Source of the DNA: RH-AL1 sp965198495
GTDB taxonomy: Bacteria > Pseudomonadota > Alphaproteobacteria > Rhizobiales > Beijerinckiaceae
Assembly (NCBI GenBank): GCA_965198495.1
Contig: CBDAPL010000001.1
Span: 3,428,308 to 3,492,307, forward strand
Reading direction: 5' to 3'
DNA: 64,000 bases
Under the pieces are notes generated by a model. That model was not told the origin of the DNA and did not search any database. It saw only the letters and a program-made list of their open reading frames with translations. Below, in pieces: positions 24,023-34,140 of this stretch; the stretch's first letter is position 1; every line of letters starts with the position of its first letter. The translations under genes and the position numbers were made by a program.

Positions 24023-24730
24023 CTAGCGGGCCGTCACGCCGTACGTGACACCCGTCAGCTTGCCCTGATCGATCTTGGAGACGGCGATGACCGCCTGGGT
24101 CCGGCTGTCGACGCCGAGCTTCTGGAGGATCGCCGAGACATGGGCCTTGACCGTCGCCTCCGAAACCGTGAGCGCGAAAGCGATCTGCTTGTTGAGCAGA
24201 CCCTGGGTGAGCATCATGAGCACGCGCAGCTGCTGCGGCGTGAGGCTCGACAGGCGCCGCATCATGTCGGCGACCACGCTGTCCGTCGGCTGCAGCAGAT
24301 CGAGATCGGCGGGCGTCCAGATCTCGCCGGCGAGAACCTGGCGGATCGCCTCGCGCATCAGCGCCACTTCGGTGCTCTTCGGAATGAATCCCGCGGCGCC
24401 CACCTCGACGCAGCGCCGCATGACGGTGCGGTCCTCGTTGGCGGATATGACCACGACCGGGATCTCCGGGTGCTGCGAGCGCAGGTACAGGAGCCCGGAA
24501 AAGCCGCTGACGCCCGGCATCGCGAGATCGAGCAGAACGAGATCGATCGGCTCGCCGCGTCGCAATTCCTGACCGAGTGTCTCGAGATCGCAGGCCTCTC
24601 TGATCGAGGCGTCCGGGAGCGCGGTCGCCAAGGCTTGCCGCAGCGCGCCACGCACCAAGGGATGGTCATCCGCGATAATGATGTGGATCGCGTCCGCTAT
24701 ACTCGTATGCTCTTCGACAACCATCGTCAT
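24023..24730 (-). CDS. NarL/FixJ-family response regulator
   Basis: A 235-residue two-domain regulator. The receiver has IADDHPLVRGAL (Asp21-Asp22), phosphorylated Asp68 in VLLDLAMPG, and Lys in FIPKST. The LuxR-type output domain LTPQQLRVLMMLTQGLLNKQIAFALTVSEATVKAHVSAILQKLGV lies near 163-208. ATG 24730 has AGGAGG 7 nt upstream, a strong site. No kinase is adjacent, so its partner and targets are unknown. It is divergent from ispG across 366 nt. Confidence 0.92.
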   Translation of the reverse strand: MTMVVEEHTSIADAIHIIIADDHPLVRGALRQALATALPDASIREACDLETLGQELRRGEPIDLVLLDLAMPGVSGFSGLLYLRSQHPEIPVVVISANEDRTVMRRCVEVGAAGFIPKSTEVALMREAIRQVLAGEIWTPADLDLLQPTDSVVADMMRRLSSLTPQQLRVLMMLTQGLLNKQIAFALTVSEATVKAHVSAILQKLGVDSRTQAVIAVSKIDQGKLTGVTYGVTAR

Positions 24731-25096
24731 GTACTGTCCTCCTGGCTCGCCCCCTCAGGCAAGTCGAGGTTTCGACTTTCGTCTATAGACTTCAGGCATG
24801 CCGCGTTAACCGGCTATGAACGAGCCTTTCAGCAGGTATTTACCTAGCATCCCAGCTAAGCCGTGACTACTTGCACGGATCGAAAGACCAAACGTCTTCT
24901 TAATGCGGGTCTGGCGCCATTCCGGGGGCGCGGCTGACGCGACGAGCGGTCGAGCTTCCGTGTGCGGCCAATTTGCGTTATGGCGAGGACCGCAATGCCA
25001 GAAGGCCTCACATCAAGGCCGCCGGACAAGTGGCCAAGCGTGCGCCTGCCACAAGGCGCACACCCGCTTGCCTTTAACGCAATCGAAAAGGTCCTC
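24731..25096. other. 366-nt intergenic region between a LuxR-type regulator and ispG
   Basis: The region serves two divergent genes and must hold both promoters. It is less GC-rich near 24770-24900. I see no gene, no strong hairpin and no clear promoter hexamers. The ispG frame is open upstream to 24962, but that part is not IspG-like. Confidence 0.5.
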
Positions 25097-26389
<1,293 letters not shown>

Positions 26390-26414
26390 CGGGGCCTCGC
26401 GTCCAACGATCGTG

Positions 26415-27479
26415 CTAGCCGGCGGCCGGCAGCGTCGCGGCGCTCTTGCCCGCGACGTGGACCAGCCCTTTGCCGGTCATGCTGACGACGAGTTCGCGGG
26501 TGCCGTCGCTCGCCGCCTCGGCGGGCTTGGCGGCGACGAGCCCCGCTCCCGCCAGGCGCTTCACCGCGTCGAGCATGGCGTTCGCCGCGAAGCCTCCGGT
26601 GTAGGGGACCAGAGTGCGGCCGAGCATGTCGCGGCGCAGGACGATCTGTCGTTCCGCCACATACAGATACGCGAGCAGCCGACTGTCGAAATCACGCGTC
26701 GTCGCCAGGCCCGGCTCGAGGCTGTCACGGCGCGCGGCGAAGCTGGCGAGCGCGCCGGCGGCCGCCGACCAGCTCTCGCTCTCGCCGACCTTGAACAGCA
26801 CGTCGCCCAGCCCGGCGTCGCGCTCGTTGATGCAGAACAGCGGCCGCAGGAACGACGCGCCGGTGGCGCGTGCCGCTTCGACGTCCTTAAGGCCGGAAGC
26901 ACGCAGCAGGATCAGGCAATCGGCGGCGTCCGGCTCGACGAGGCGGAAGCAATATTCGAGGCTGGCGCGTTCGGCGGCCGTCGGCTCCGGAAACACGGCG
27001 GCGGACGGCAGCGTGCCGATGCCGCGCACCCGCCAGAGAACCTGGGCGGCATTCTGCGCGTCGGTCGTCGTCGGCTCGGCGAGGAAGGCGTCGAGGGCCT
27101 CGGCCGGGGGCGCCAGGAACTCGGCGACGAAGGCGTAGAGCGCGTCGGGGTCGATTGGCTTCGTCAGCAGTCGATCGAAGATCGAATCGACGCCCCGGCG
27201 CGCCGCGAGCCCGAAGCGATCGGCGGTCATCGCGACCATCTTCATGGCGCTGTTGGTCTTCTCGCCCAGCGACCGCAGCAGCCGCGCCAGCGCGTAGCCG
27301 TCCATCTCCGGCAGATGGTAGTCGACGAAGACGAGATCGTAGGTCTCGTCCTGCGCCATGCGCAGCGCGCCGAACCCGTCGTCGGCGGTATCGACGAGGT
27401 AGCCGCGCGCGACCAGCAGGGCGGCAAGCAGGTCGCGGGACACGGGATCGTCTTCTACGATCAGGATGCGGGCTGTCAT
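26415..27479 (-). CDS. Response regulator with uncharacterised C-terminal domain, distal to the bcs operon
   Basis: The 354-residue protein starts with a receiver domain (about 1-120: EDDP at 10-13, phosphorylated Asp53 in VFVDYHLPEMDG, MTAD, and Lys in LLTKPID). The remaining roughly 230 residues have no DNA-binding, GGDEF, EAL or HD-GYP motif that I can see; they look mostly helical (AAQVLWRVRGIG, RLLAYLYVAERQIVL, ANAMLDAVKRLAGAGLV). The end may be a winged-helix-like segment. It lies 43 nt after bcsN on the same strand, so it is probably the last gene of the cellulose operon. Its likely partner is the hybrid kinase divergent from bcsS; that pairing is inference. Confidence 0.82.
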   Translation of the reverse strand: MTARILIVEDDPVSRDLLAALLVARGYLVDTADDGFGALRMAQDETYDLVFVDYHLPEMDGYALARLLRSLGEKTNSAMKMVAMTADRFGLAARRGVDSIFDRLLTKPIDPDALYAFVAEFLAPPAEALDAFLAEPTTTDAQNAAQVLWRVRGIGTLPSAAVFPEPTAAERASLEYCFRLVEPDAADCLILLRASGLKDVEAARATGASFLRPLFCINERDAGLGDVLFKVGESESWSAAAGALASFAARRDSLEPGLATTRDFDSRLLAYLYVAERQIVLRRDMLGRTLVPYTGGFAANAMLDAVKRLAGAGLVAAKPAEAASDGTRELVVSMTGKGLVHVAGKSAATLPAAG

Positions 27480-27522
27480 GGCGCGGCTCTCGGATGGTGT
27501 GGTCTGGGACGTTCGCGGGTCA

Positions 27523-28524
27523 TCAGTAGGCCTTCGCGGCCTTCGGCCCGAGATAGGCTTCCGGCGGCAGATCGCTGGAGAGCTTGGTCGCGATGTCGGT
27601 AGCCTGGCTCCCGCGCGCGGGCGCTGGCGCCATCGTCGTCGAAGCCATGAAACGGGCACCCGACGGCGGCTCGATCGCCGACGTTTGCACCGGCTCGCGG
27701 TCGTCCTCGCGCCTCCGCCTCGCGAACCTGGTCCGCTTTCGCTTGGCGGCGACCCGCCGCCTGACGCGCGCGGGCGCGGCTTCCACCGGCGCCCCCTCCG
27801 CCGCCGCAATCGCCGGGGCCGCGATGACATGGACCTGATCATCGGCCGCCGCCGCTTCCGCCGACGCCACGGGCACGCCGATCGCGAGATGATCGACGAG
27901 GGACGCCATCGCGTCGAAGGTCGTGGCGGCCTGACAGAGGCGCACGCGCACGGACACCGGCCCCATGACGCCGGCATCTGGCGGCAGGCGGTTCGCGTCG
28001 ATCCACTGCCACATGTAGAGGCAGCGCACGTCGTTGCCGGTGCGCCCCAGCGCCAGGCCGTAGGGACCGTAGGAATTGTGCGAGTCGCGCTCGGCCACCT
28101 GCATCGCGACATGCGGGAACTGACCGCCGAGCTCGGAGCGGATCGCCGCCTCGGTCGGCTTGTAGAGCGGCACCTGCTCGTCGAGCGAGTCGCGCCGATC
28201 GGTGCGCGCTAGGATGGTGACGCTGTTCTGGATGCCGCGCACCGCGCCGCCCTTCAGCAGAATGTCCTGGCGCAAACCGTTGACGTAATCGCGCGTGCGC
28301 ACGGTCTCGATGTCGCCGGCCGCTTCCGGGAGAGTCGCGACCGGCCGCGCCGCCGCCTTGCGGCTGGGTGCGAGCGCCATCATCTGCGAGCGCGGCGCGG
28401 GCGGCACCGCCACGCTGCCCTCGAGGCTGGCACTCTCGTCGCCATGCGTGCAGGCGCCCGTCAGCAGGCAGGCGCCGAGGAGCGCCATGCCGGAAGCTTT
28501 GCGAAACAAGGGCACCATCGTCAT
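27523..28524 (-). CDS. bcsN: Cellulose biosynthesis protein BcsN, lipoprotein
   Basis: A 333-residue envelope protein. The N-terminus is a lipoprotein signal: MALLGACLLTGAC with the lipid-attached Cys near residue 25. The conserved BcsN-like core is about 75-215 (TVRTRDYVNGLRQDILLKGGAVRGIQNSVTILARTD, HVAMQVAERDSHNSYGPYGLALGRTG, CLYMWQWID). The C-terminal third is low complexity and basic (RVRRRVAAKRKRTRFARRRRED). BcsN is found in cellulose operons of Rhizobiales and its exact function is not known. The start overlaps the bcsK stop by 4 nt. Confidence 0.85.
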   Translation of the reverse strand: MTMVPLFRKASGMALLGACLLTGACTHGDESASLEGSVAVPPAPRSQMMALAPSRKAAARPVATLPEAAGDIETVRTRDYVNGLRQDILLKGGAVRGIQNSVTILARTDRRDSLDEQVPLYKPTEAAIRSELGGQFPHVAMQVAERDSHNSYGPYGLALGRTGNDVRCLYMWQWIDANRLPPDAGVMGPVSVRVRLCQAATTFDAMASLVDHLAIGVPVASAEAAAADDQVHVIAAPAIAAAEGAPVEAAPARVRRRVAAKRKRTRFARRRREDDREPVQTSAIEPPSGARFMASTTMAPAPARGSQATDIATKLSSDLPPEAYLGPKAAKAY

Positions 28525-30476
28525 GACCGTCGATCGGAGTTCTGGGTTTCGTCACCGGCCTTCTTGACCGGGTCGTGGATCGAAACATCGGCGGCGGCCG
28601 ACGGCGTCTGACGCTTACCGCCATCTCGTAAAGATTGCTCCAACGCCCACAGCGTCCCCGCCGCCGTGCTGCGCTCGGCCGCTGTCGGCGCGCTCGCCTC
28701 GACGGTGCCGTCCCAACCCCTCAGCAGTGTAAAGCCGTAACGCTCGTAGGGCATCGGCCCGACGCCGGGCACGCGGCGGGCGACGAGCGGCCCTGCGCCA
28801 TCACGGTCATGCACGCGCGCGGCCGCATCGGTCGCGAGGGTCCGCGCGGCCGAGAAGCGCAAGTTATTCTCGAGCGAAACGCTGACGGGGAACTCGATCT
28901 TCTTGACGAGCGGCGGTAAAAATCCGCCGGAAGCGGTGGCGGCCGCTTCCGGCGACGGCACGCGGGCGCGGATGAAGCCCGCGCGCGGGTCGCGCGCGGG
29001 CTGTCGCATCGGGCCGGCCTGCGGGCGCAGGGTGTCGGCCATGGTGCGGCCGGTCCAGTCCGGCCCGGTCTCTCCCGCGGCGCTCGCCGAGGCGGGCGGC
29101 GCCGAGGGCGCGGCCGTGTTCGCCTCGCAGGGCGGCGGAGGCCGGCGCATGCCGTCGTCGAAGGCGAGCGCCACGACCTTTGGGAACAAACCATCGTAGC
29201 GGTTGACGGTATCGCGGAACGGCACGGCGCGGCGCATTCTCTGCAGGGCCAGCGCGTAGCCGTAGGCGGTCGCCTCCTTCGGCAGCCACGCGTTGGCGCG
29301 CTCGAACCATTGCAGCGCGAGCGGATATTGGCAGGTGTTGTAGGCGTACCAGGCCAGCGCCTGCGCGCCCTCGCCCGATTCCGTTTCCGCCGTCACCTTG
29401 GCGTAGCGGACGACCCGTTCGGCCTCGATGAACGGCGGCCGCTCCTTGGTGAAGTCGGTCTCGAGCAGATCGATGAAGAGGATCGAGTTGTTGATCAGCC
29501 GCTCGCGCCAGACGTAGGCGACTTCCTCGGCCTCTCGTCTGCGGTCGAGCTTGCGCAGCGTATGCGCCAGCCCGTGCGCGATCATCGCGTCGCCGCCGTG
29601 GCTTATCGCGAGCTTGAACCAATCGAGCGCGCCCGGATAATCGCCGCGTTTGAAATCGTACCAGGCGACGAGCCCCGGCTGATTGGGGTCGGCGGCATCG
29701 CGCACGAAATCCTGGAAGGACTTCAGCTCCTCGACTCCGACCTCCTCCTGCCGCTCGTCGTGCAGGAAGGCGCTGATGCGGGCGCGCGTGATATCGAGCG
29801 CGATCGGCGCGAACTCGTCGTGACCGGCCGCGTCGACGTGAGCCAGCGCGATCAGCTTCTCGGTGAGGTTCATCGGCAGGAGGGCGATCGCGTGTTCGAC
29901 CGTCGCACGCCGTTCGTTGGCGTCGATATGCTCGACGAGGATCGAGCGGTAGATCACGTAGGCCTCGCCGCAATCGTTCTCGCGAGCATAGGCCTCGGCG
30001 ATCACCCAGAGCAGTTCCGCGTCGTCCTTCGCCCAGGCGATGCCGCTCTCCTTGAAGCTCTGGACGATCTCGTGCCACGCCTCGGCGTGCGCCAGGGCGA
30101 GGATCTTCGCGCGAAGGAGCTTCGTCTTGATCTTGGCCTGCAGATCCTCCGAAGGCGTCCAGCCGGGCTCGGCCGCCTTGCGCACGGCAATGGCGTCGCG
30201 AACGTCGTCGAGCCTGTCTTGCACGTAAAGCGCCCAGAGCGGACCCTCGTCAGGCCGGCCGCGTCGCGCGGTGTAGAGGTCCGAAGGCGGCCGCCATGCC
30301 GGATCGAGACGCGTCAGGCGGCGCGCCTCGGCGACGACGCGATCCTTCTGGCCGAGCGAGGCGTAGTAGCGCAAAGCGTCATCGTCGACGCGCGGCTTCT
30401 CGGGACGAGACTGCGCGAGAACCGCCGTCGTGGCGAGCAGGGTCGCGCCTAGGGCAGCGGTCACTTGTCGAAGCAT
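28521..30476 (-). CDS. BcsK-like TPR protein of the cellulose operon
   Basis: A 651-residue exported protein. The signal peptide is RQVTAALGATLLATTAVLA (residues 3-21). From about 30 to 430 it is a chain of helical repeats of TPR type, for example DDALRYYASLGQKDRVVAEARRL, KRGDYPGALDWFKLAISHG, GEGAQALAWYAYNTCQYPLALQWFERANAW. The last 200 residues are proline- and alanine-rich linker and an unrecognised end. In operons with BcsN, a TPR protein (BcsK) is thought to replace the TPR part of the export protein BcsC; no BcsC beta-barrel is present here. It overlaps bcsZ by 16 nt. Confidence 0.75.
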   Translation of the reverse strand: MLRQVTAALGATLLATTAVLAQSRPEKPRVDDDALRYYASLGQKDRVVAEARRLTRLDPAWRPPSDLYTARRGRPDEGPLWALYVQDRLDDVRDAIAVRKAAEPGWTPSEDLQAKIKTKLLRAKILALAHAEAWHEIVQSFKESGIAWAKDDAELLWVIAEAYARENDCGEAYVIYRSILVEHIDANERRATVEHAIALLPMNLTEKLIALAHVDAAGHDEFAPIALDITRARISAFLHDERQEEVGVEELKSFQDFVRDAADPNQPGLVAWYDFKRGDYPGALDWFKLAISHGGDAMIAHGLAHTLRKLDRRREAEEVAYVWRERLINNSILFIDLLETDFTKERPPFIEAERVVRYAKVTAETESGEGAQALAWYAYNTCQYPLALQWFERANAWLPKEATAYGYALALQRMRRAVPFRDTVNRYDGLFPKVVALAFDDGMRRPPPPCEANTAAPSAPPASASAAGETGPDWTGRTMADTLRPQAGPMRQPARDPRAGFIRARVPSPEAAATASGGFLPPLVKKIEFPVSVSLENNLRFSAARTLATDAAARVHDRDGAGPLVARRVPGVGPMPYERYGFTLLRGWDGTVEASAPTAAERSTAAGTLWALEQSLRDGGKRQTPSAAADVSIHDPVKKAGDETQNSDRRS

Positions 30477-31639
30477 GACGCGTACCTCATATGGCCGGCG
30501 ACGAGCGCGAGAAGGTTGAGGGTCACGGCATAGTAGTTCTCATTGGAGTGGACGGTCCGCTCCTCGCGCGTGAAGGGCGCGCCATTCGCCGCGCAGGCGG
30601 TCAGCGCGGCAATTGCCGTGTAGCCCTTCTCGGTCAGCCAGTCGGTGGGCTTGCCTGACTTCGCGTCGACGATCGGCATCGCGCCGCGGCCGTTCTTCTG
30701 CCAGATCGTCACGAAAGGCGCGTAGAGTTCGCGCTGGCCGAGACCGGCCCAGGCGACATAGAGCGGGATGCGGATCGAGTTGTAGGAGAAGCGCTGCGGA
30801 AAGCCATCGGCGGGGCGCGGCGACGGGTCATGCAGCGAGGTCCATTCCGTCGGCAGGTTTGCGGGGCCGAAATGCAGCTGCTTGACGAGCTCGAGACCGT
30901 TGCGGCTCAAACCGGCCCAGTCGACGTCCGGCGCGACGATCGGTAGTCGCGCGAAGGCCGGGAACACCCAATAGGACAGGTTCACCACCGGCCCGTCGGG
31001 CCGATCCTCCGCCGCGAAGCCGGCCGCGCCGGGCAGCAGCAGCGGGCCGTAGGACGTATGCGGCAGCACCACCTTGCGGCCGACCTCGACCGCGATGCGG
31101 CGGGCGGCGATGCGGTCGGGCAGGCTGCCCCAGGCTTCGGCCGCCTCCGTCAATGCCCAGGCCACGAGAATGTCGCCGTCGGAGGCGTCGTTCATGTCGG
31201 CGACGGCCGGCCTGGCGTTCGGCTCCCAGCGCCAGGCGATGAGCTCGTCGTCGCGCACCATCAGGTTGGCGCGCGTCCAGCCCCAGATCGCGTCGAAGGT
31301 CGCGCGATCGTTGGCGGCGACGGCGAGCAGCATGCCGTAGCCCTGCCCCTCCGAATGGCTGATCGCGTTATTGGCTGTATCGACCACGCGCCCGGTGTCG
31401 CTGACGAAGCGCGCTTTGTAGGCGCGCCATGCCTCGGGATCCCCGAGCGTGCCGACGAGCGGCATCGAACGCTGATCCGTCCTGCGCGACGGCAGGGGCG
31501 CGGGCTGGGCCGCGACGATCGGCATCGTCTGCATGCGGTCGATCGGATCGGCGGTCTCGGCGCGCGCGGCAGCGGTTGAGAGGCTGGCGAGGCCGAGCGC
31601 GAGGAGGCCCGATAGAGTGGCCCGCATCGGACGCATCAT
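30461..31639 (-). CDS. bcsZ: Cellulose synthase-associated endoglucanase, glycosyl hydrolase family 8
   Basis: A periplasmic beta-1,4-endoglucanase of 392 residues needed for proper cellulose output. A signal peptide is seen at about 8-28 (LSGLLALGLASLSTAAARA). GH8 motifs: SHSEGQGYGMLLA with the proton-donor Glu, and MNDASDGDILVAWAL with the conserved Asp pair; later VNLSYWVFPAFARL and SYNSIRIPLYVAW. The start ATG overlaps the bcsB stop (ATGA), which fixes 31639. Confidence 0.93.
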   Translation of the reverse strand: MMRPMRATLSGLLALGLASLSTAAARAETADPIDRMQTMPIVAAQPAPLPSRRTDQRSMPLVGTLGDPEAWRAYKARFVSDTGRVVDTANNAISHSEGQGYGMLLAVAANDRATFDAIWGWTRANLMVRDDELIAWRWEPNARPAVADMNDASDGDILVAWALTEAAEAWGSLPDRIAARRIAVEVGRKVVLPHTSYGPLLLPGAAGFAAEDRPDGPVVNLSYWVFPAFARLPIVAPDVDWAGLSRNGLELVKQLHFGPANLPTEWTSLHDPSPRPADGFPQRFSYNSIRIPLYVAWAGLGQRELYAPFVTIWQKNGRGAMPIVDAKSGKPTDWLTEKGYTAIAALTACAANGAPFTREERTVHSNENYYAVTLNLLALVAGHMRYASCFDK

Positions 31640-34140
31640 TCCGGCCTCCTGCCGACGCCGCGAACGAACCACAGCGTCGTGCCGCCGAGGCAGAACGCCG
31701 TCAGCAGAGCGAAGGCGACGAAGGCAAGCGGATTGAGGGAAAACCACCCGGCGACCACCAGGCGGGAGTTGCCGATCGGCGTCTTGTCGCTCGCGATGTA
31801 ACGGAAGCGCGTCGCGTCGGTCGCGGTGATCTCGCCGTTGGAGGCGTCGAGCACGGCGAGGCGCCCGTGCACCTTGGACCAAACCTGCGGATCGAACAGG
31901 CAGGCGACCGACGCCCGCAGCGTCGGCGCGTCGACCGCCGTGACGATCGTGGTGACGTTCTCGCGCGAGCCCGGGCTCATGCCCTGCGCCAGGATGAGCG
32001 ACGATCCGGCATTGATCCCATCGCCGCCTTTTGGCTGGTACACGGACCGATGAACCGATGCGACGGCGTTTTGGACCCAGCCGGCGAGCGTGCCGGGAAG
32101 GGCCGCGATACTGTCCCTCCATCCGGGCGCCGATTGGGTTTCGCCGGTCCACGCTTCCAGCATGAGATCGCTGTCGTTCAGCGGCGGCGCCGACGTCGCG
32201 GCCGCTCGCGGCGATGCTTGCGCGATGGTTGCGGATGCGTGCTCGACACTTGGTGGCGTGATCGCCTGCGAGGGCAAGCGACAGGCCGAGGGTCCGTCGC
32301 TCCGCGTCAGCCACCAGCGCTGGCCCGCCGGAAACGCGCCCGTGTCCGCGGTCGCCGGCACGGTGGCGCGGTTTTCCCAAGCCGCCTCGACGGTCTTCGG
32401 ATCGAGGCCGATATCGGCCATCAACGCGGGATCGAGCTCGCGCGCGGGCGAGACCACCAGCGTCGATCCGGTATCGCCGGCGGGGACTTTCGTCGCGAAA
32501 TCGAAAGCTACGACCTTGCCGGCGGCGACGGCCGCGCGCGCGGTGAGCGAGAGCGCCGCGCCCATGGTCTCCCGCTCAGGCTTCGGCACGACGAGATGGG
32601 CGACGCCCCTGTCGAACGGCATGCCGCCGCTGGTGGCGAGGGCGAGATCGGGCAGCCGCTCGACACGCGCCAGCGCGGGCAGCACGATCTCCGACGTGTC
32701 GAGGAAGAGGAACCGCTTGGCCTTCGTCGCGGCGCAGCTCGTATCCTCCAGCCGCGGCGTCTCCGCGAACACGTCGACGCGATTGAGGCCGGGACGCATC
32801 AGGCTCAGCGGCAGGAAAAGCTGATTATGCTGGAACACCTCGCCGGCGGCGGACGGTAGCTTGATGATGCCGGAGCTGCGGCCGTTGACGTCGACGCGCA
32901 CTTGCGAGTCGTGCGTCAGGCCGGACGCGTAGCCGCCGGCCAGGTCGAACGTGCCGCGCCCATAATCGGAGGCGAGGAAATCGGCCGGCAGGCTCAGGTT
33001 GAAGCTCTTGCGAAAGAAGCGGCCGGAGAAGTCCTGGCTCCGCGCGCCGAGATCGTGCAGCCGGACATGCCCGGCGCCGGTGATCGTCTTGGCGGGATAG
33101 TTCGCCAGAGCGAGCAGGCCGGCGCCGGTGCCGTTCGGCTCTGCCGCGGCGATCTGCGCGATCGCCTGCTCGATGTCGGCGTCGTTGGCGCCGGTGACGA
33201 TGAGCGTCGGGCGGCCGTCGCCAAGCGCCGGCGCGATCCTCGCGAGCGGGCCGGCGCCGCCGAGCAGGCCTTCGACCTGCGGAAGATGGCGCAGGGTCTC
33301 GCGCGTGCCGAGGAGAAGATCGATGCCGTATGGATCGACGACGGCGGGCGTGAAGTCGACCGCGGGCTGCAGGGCGTGGGCGGCGAGCGCGATGCGCTGC
33401 GTCGCGGTGATGAGATGGCGCAGATGATTGGGGTTGGTCTTGCCGTTGAGGACGATATGGATGGGCAGCGTACCATCCGCGCGCGGCAGAAGACCCGCCA
33501 GATCGCCGGTCTCGGTGATCGTGCGCGCGCCGGCCGGCAGGACGAGCCCGGTCACGGCCGGGTCGAGCCGGGTCCAGAGTTCGTAGGTCGCGGCGACGGA
33601 GCAATCGACCCGGTGGCGCTGATCGACCGAGAGCGAGATGGCGTTAAAGCCGGGCCGTGCCAGATCGGCGGGGATCGTGAACTCGACCGTGCGAAGGCCG
33701 CGCGAAGCCTCGATCACGTCGGTGCCGATCGACGTGTCGTTGACCTTGACCTGGAGCACCGACACCTCGGGCAGAACGGAGACGGCCGACAGATAGCCGA
33801 CGCGAAAACGCAGAGGGGCCGCCGCTTGCGTCGGCGTAAGGTAGACCGGCCAGCGCAGATCGCCGATCTCTCCGGTCAGACGCAGTCCGTCGAGCGTGTT
33901 CGGCAGGAAGCGCAGGACGTCGCGGGCCGGCTCCACCACAGGCGAAGACGCAAGTGAGGACGCAGGTGAGGACGCAGGCAGGACGGCCTTGGGTGTCTCG
34001 CTCCCCGGCATGGCGACGATGTTCGCGCCGGCACCGAGAAAGATCTGCGCGCTGGCATCCCGCATCGGCGCCGCACTCGCCAGAAGAAGGGCGACGAAGC
34101 CCGCGAGAGCGTTAGGCCGCAATGGACGAGGCAAGGGCAT
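31636..34140 (-). CDS. bcsB: Cellulose synthase periplasmic subunit BcsB
   Basis: BcsB is anchored in the inner membrane by a C-terminal helix and guides the glucan through the periplasm. The 834-residue protein has a signal peptide (LAGFVALLLASAAP), a large periplasmic part with carbohydrate-binding and flavodoxin-like repeats (SVLPEVSVLQVKVNDTSIGT, RPGFNAISLSVDQRHRVDC, RPGLNRVDVFAETPRLEDTSC) and the terminal helix NPLAFVAFALLTAFCLGGTTLWFV. ATG 34140 has AGAGGAG directly upstream, so it truly starts inside the 3' end of bcsA, overlapping it by 29 nt. Confidence 0.94.
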   Translation of the reverse strand: MPLPRPLRPNALAGFVALLLASAAPMRDASAQIFLGAGANIVAMPGSETPKAVLPASSPASSLASSPVVEPARDVLRFLPNTLDGLRLTGEIGDLRWPVYLTPTQAAAPLRFRVGYLSAVSVLPEVSVLQVKVNDTSIGTDVIEASRGLRTVEFTIPADLARPGFNAISLSVDQRHRVDCSVAATYELWTRLDPAVTGLVLPAGARTITETGDLAGLLPRADGTLPIHIVLNGKTNPNHLRHLITATQRIALAAHALQPAVDFTPAVVDPYGIDLLLGTRETLRHLPQVEGLLGGAGPLARIAPALGDGRPTLIVTGANDADIEQAIAQIAAAEPNGTGAGLLALANYPAKTITGAGHVRLHDLGARSQDFSGRFFRKSFNLSLPADFLASDYGRGTFDLAGGYASGLTHDSQVRVDVNGRSSGIIKLPSAAGEVFQHNQLFLPLSLMRPGLNRVDVFAETPRLEDTSCAATKAKRFLFLDTSEIVLPALARVERLPDLALATSGGMPFDRGVAHLVVPKPERETMGAALSLTARAAVAAGKVVAFDFATKVPAGDTGSTLVVSPARELDPALMADIGLDPKTVEAAWENRATVPATADTGAFPAGQRWWLTRSDGPSACRLPSQAITPPSVEHASATIAQASPRAAATSAPPLNDSDLMLEAWTGETQSAPGWRDSIAALPGTLAGWVQNAVASVHRSVYQPKGGDGINAGSSLILAQGMSPGSRENVTTIVTAVDAPTLRASVACLFDPQVWSKVHGRLAVLDASNGEITATDATRFRYIASDKTPIGNSRLVVAGWFSLNPLAFVAFALLTAFCLGGTTLWFVRGVGRRPE

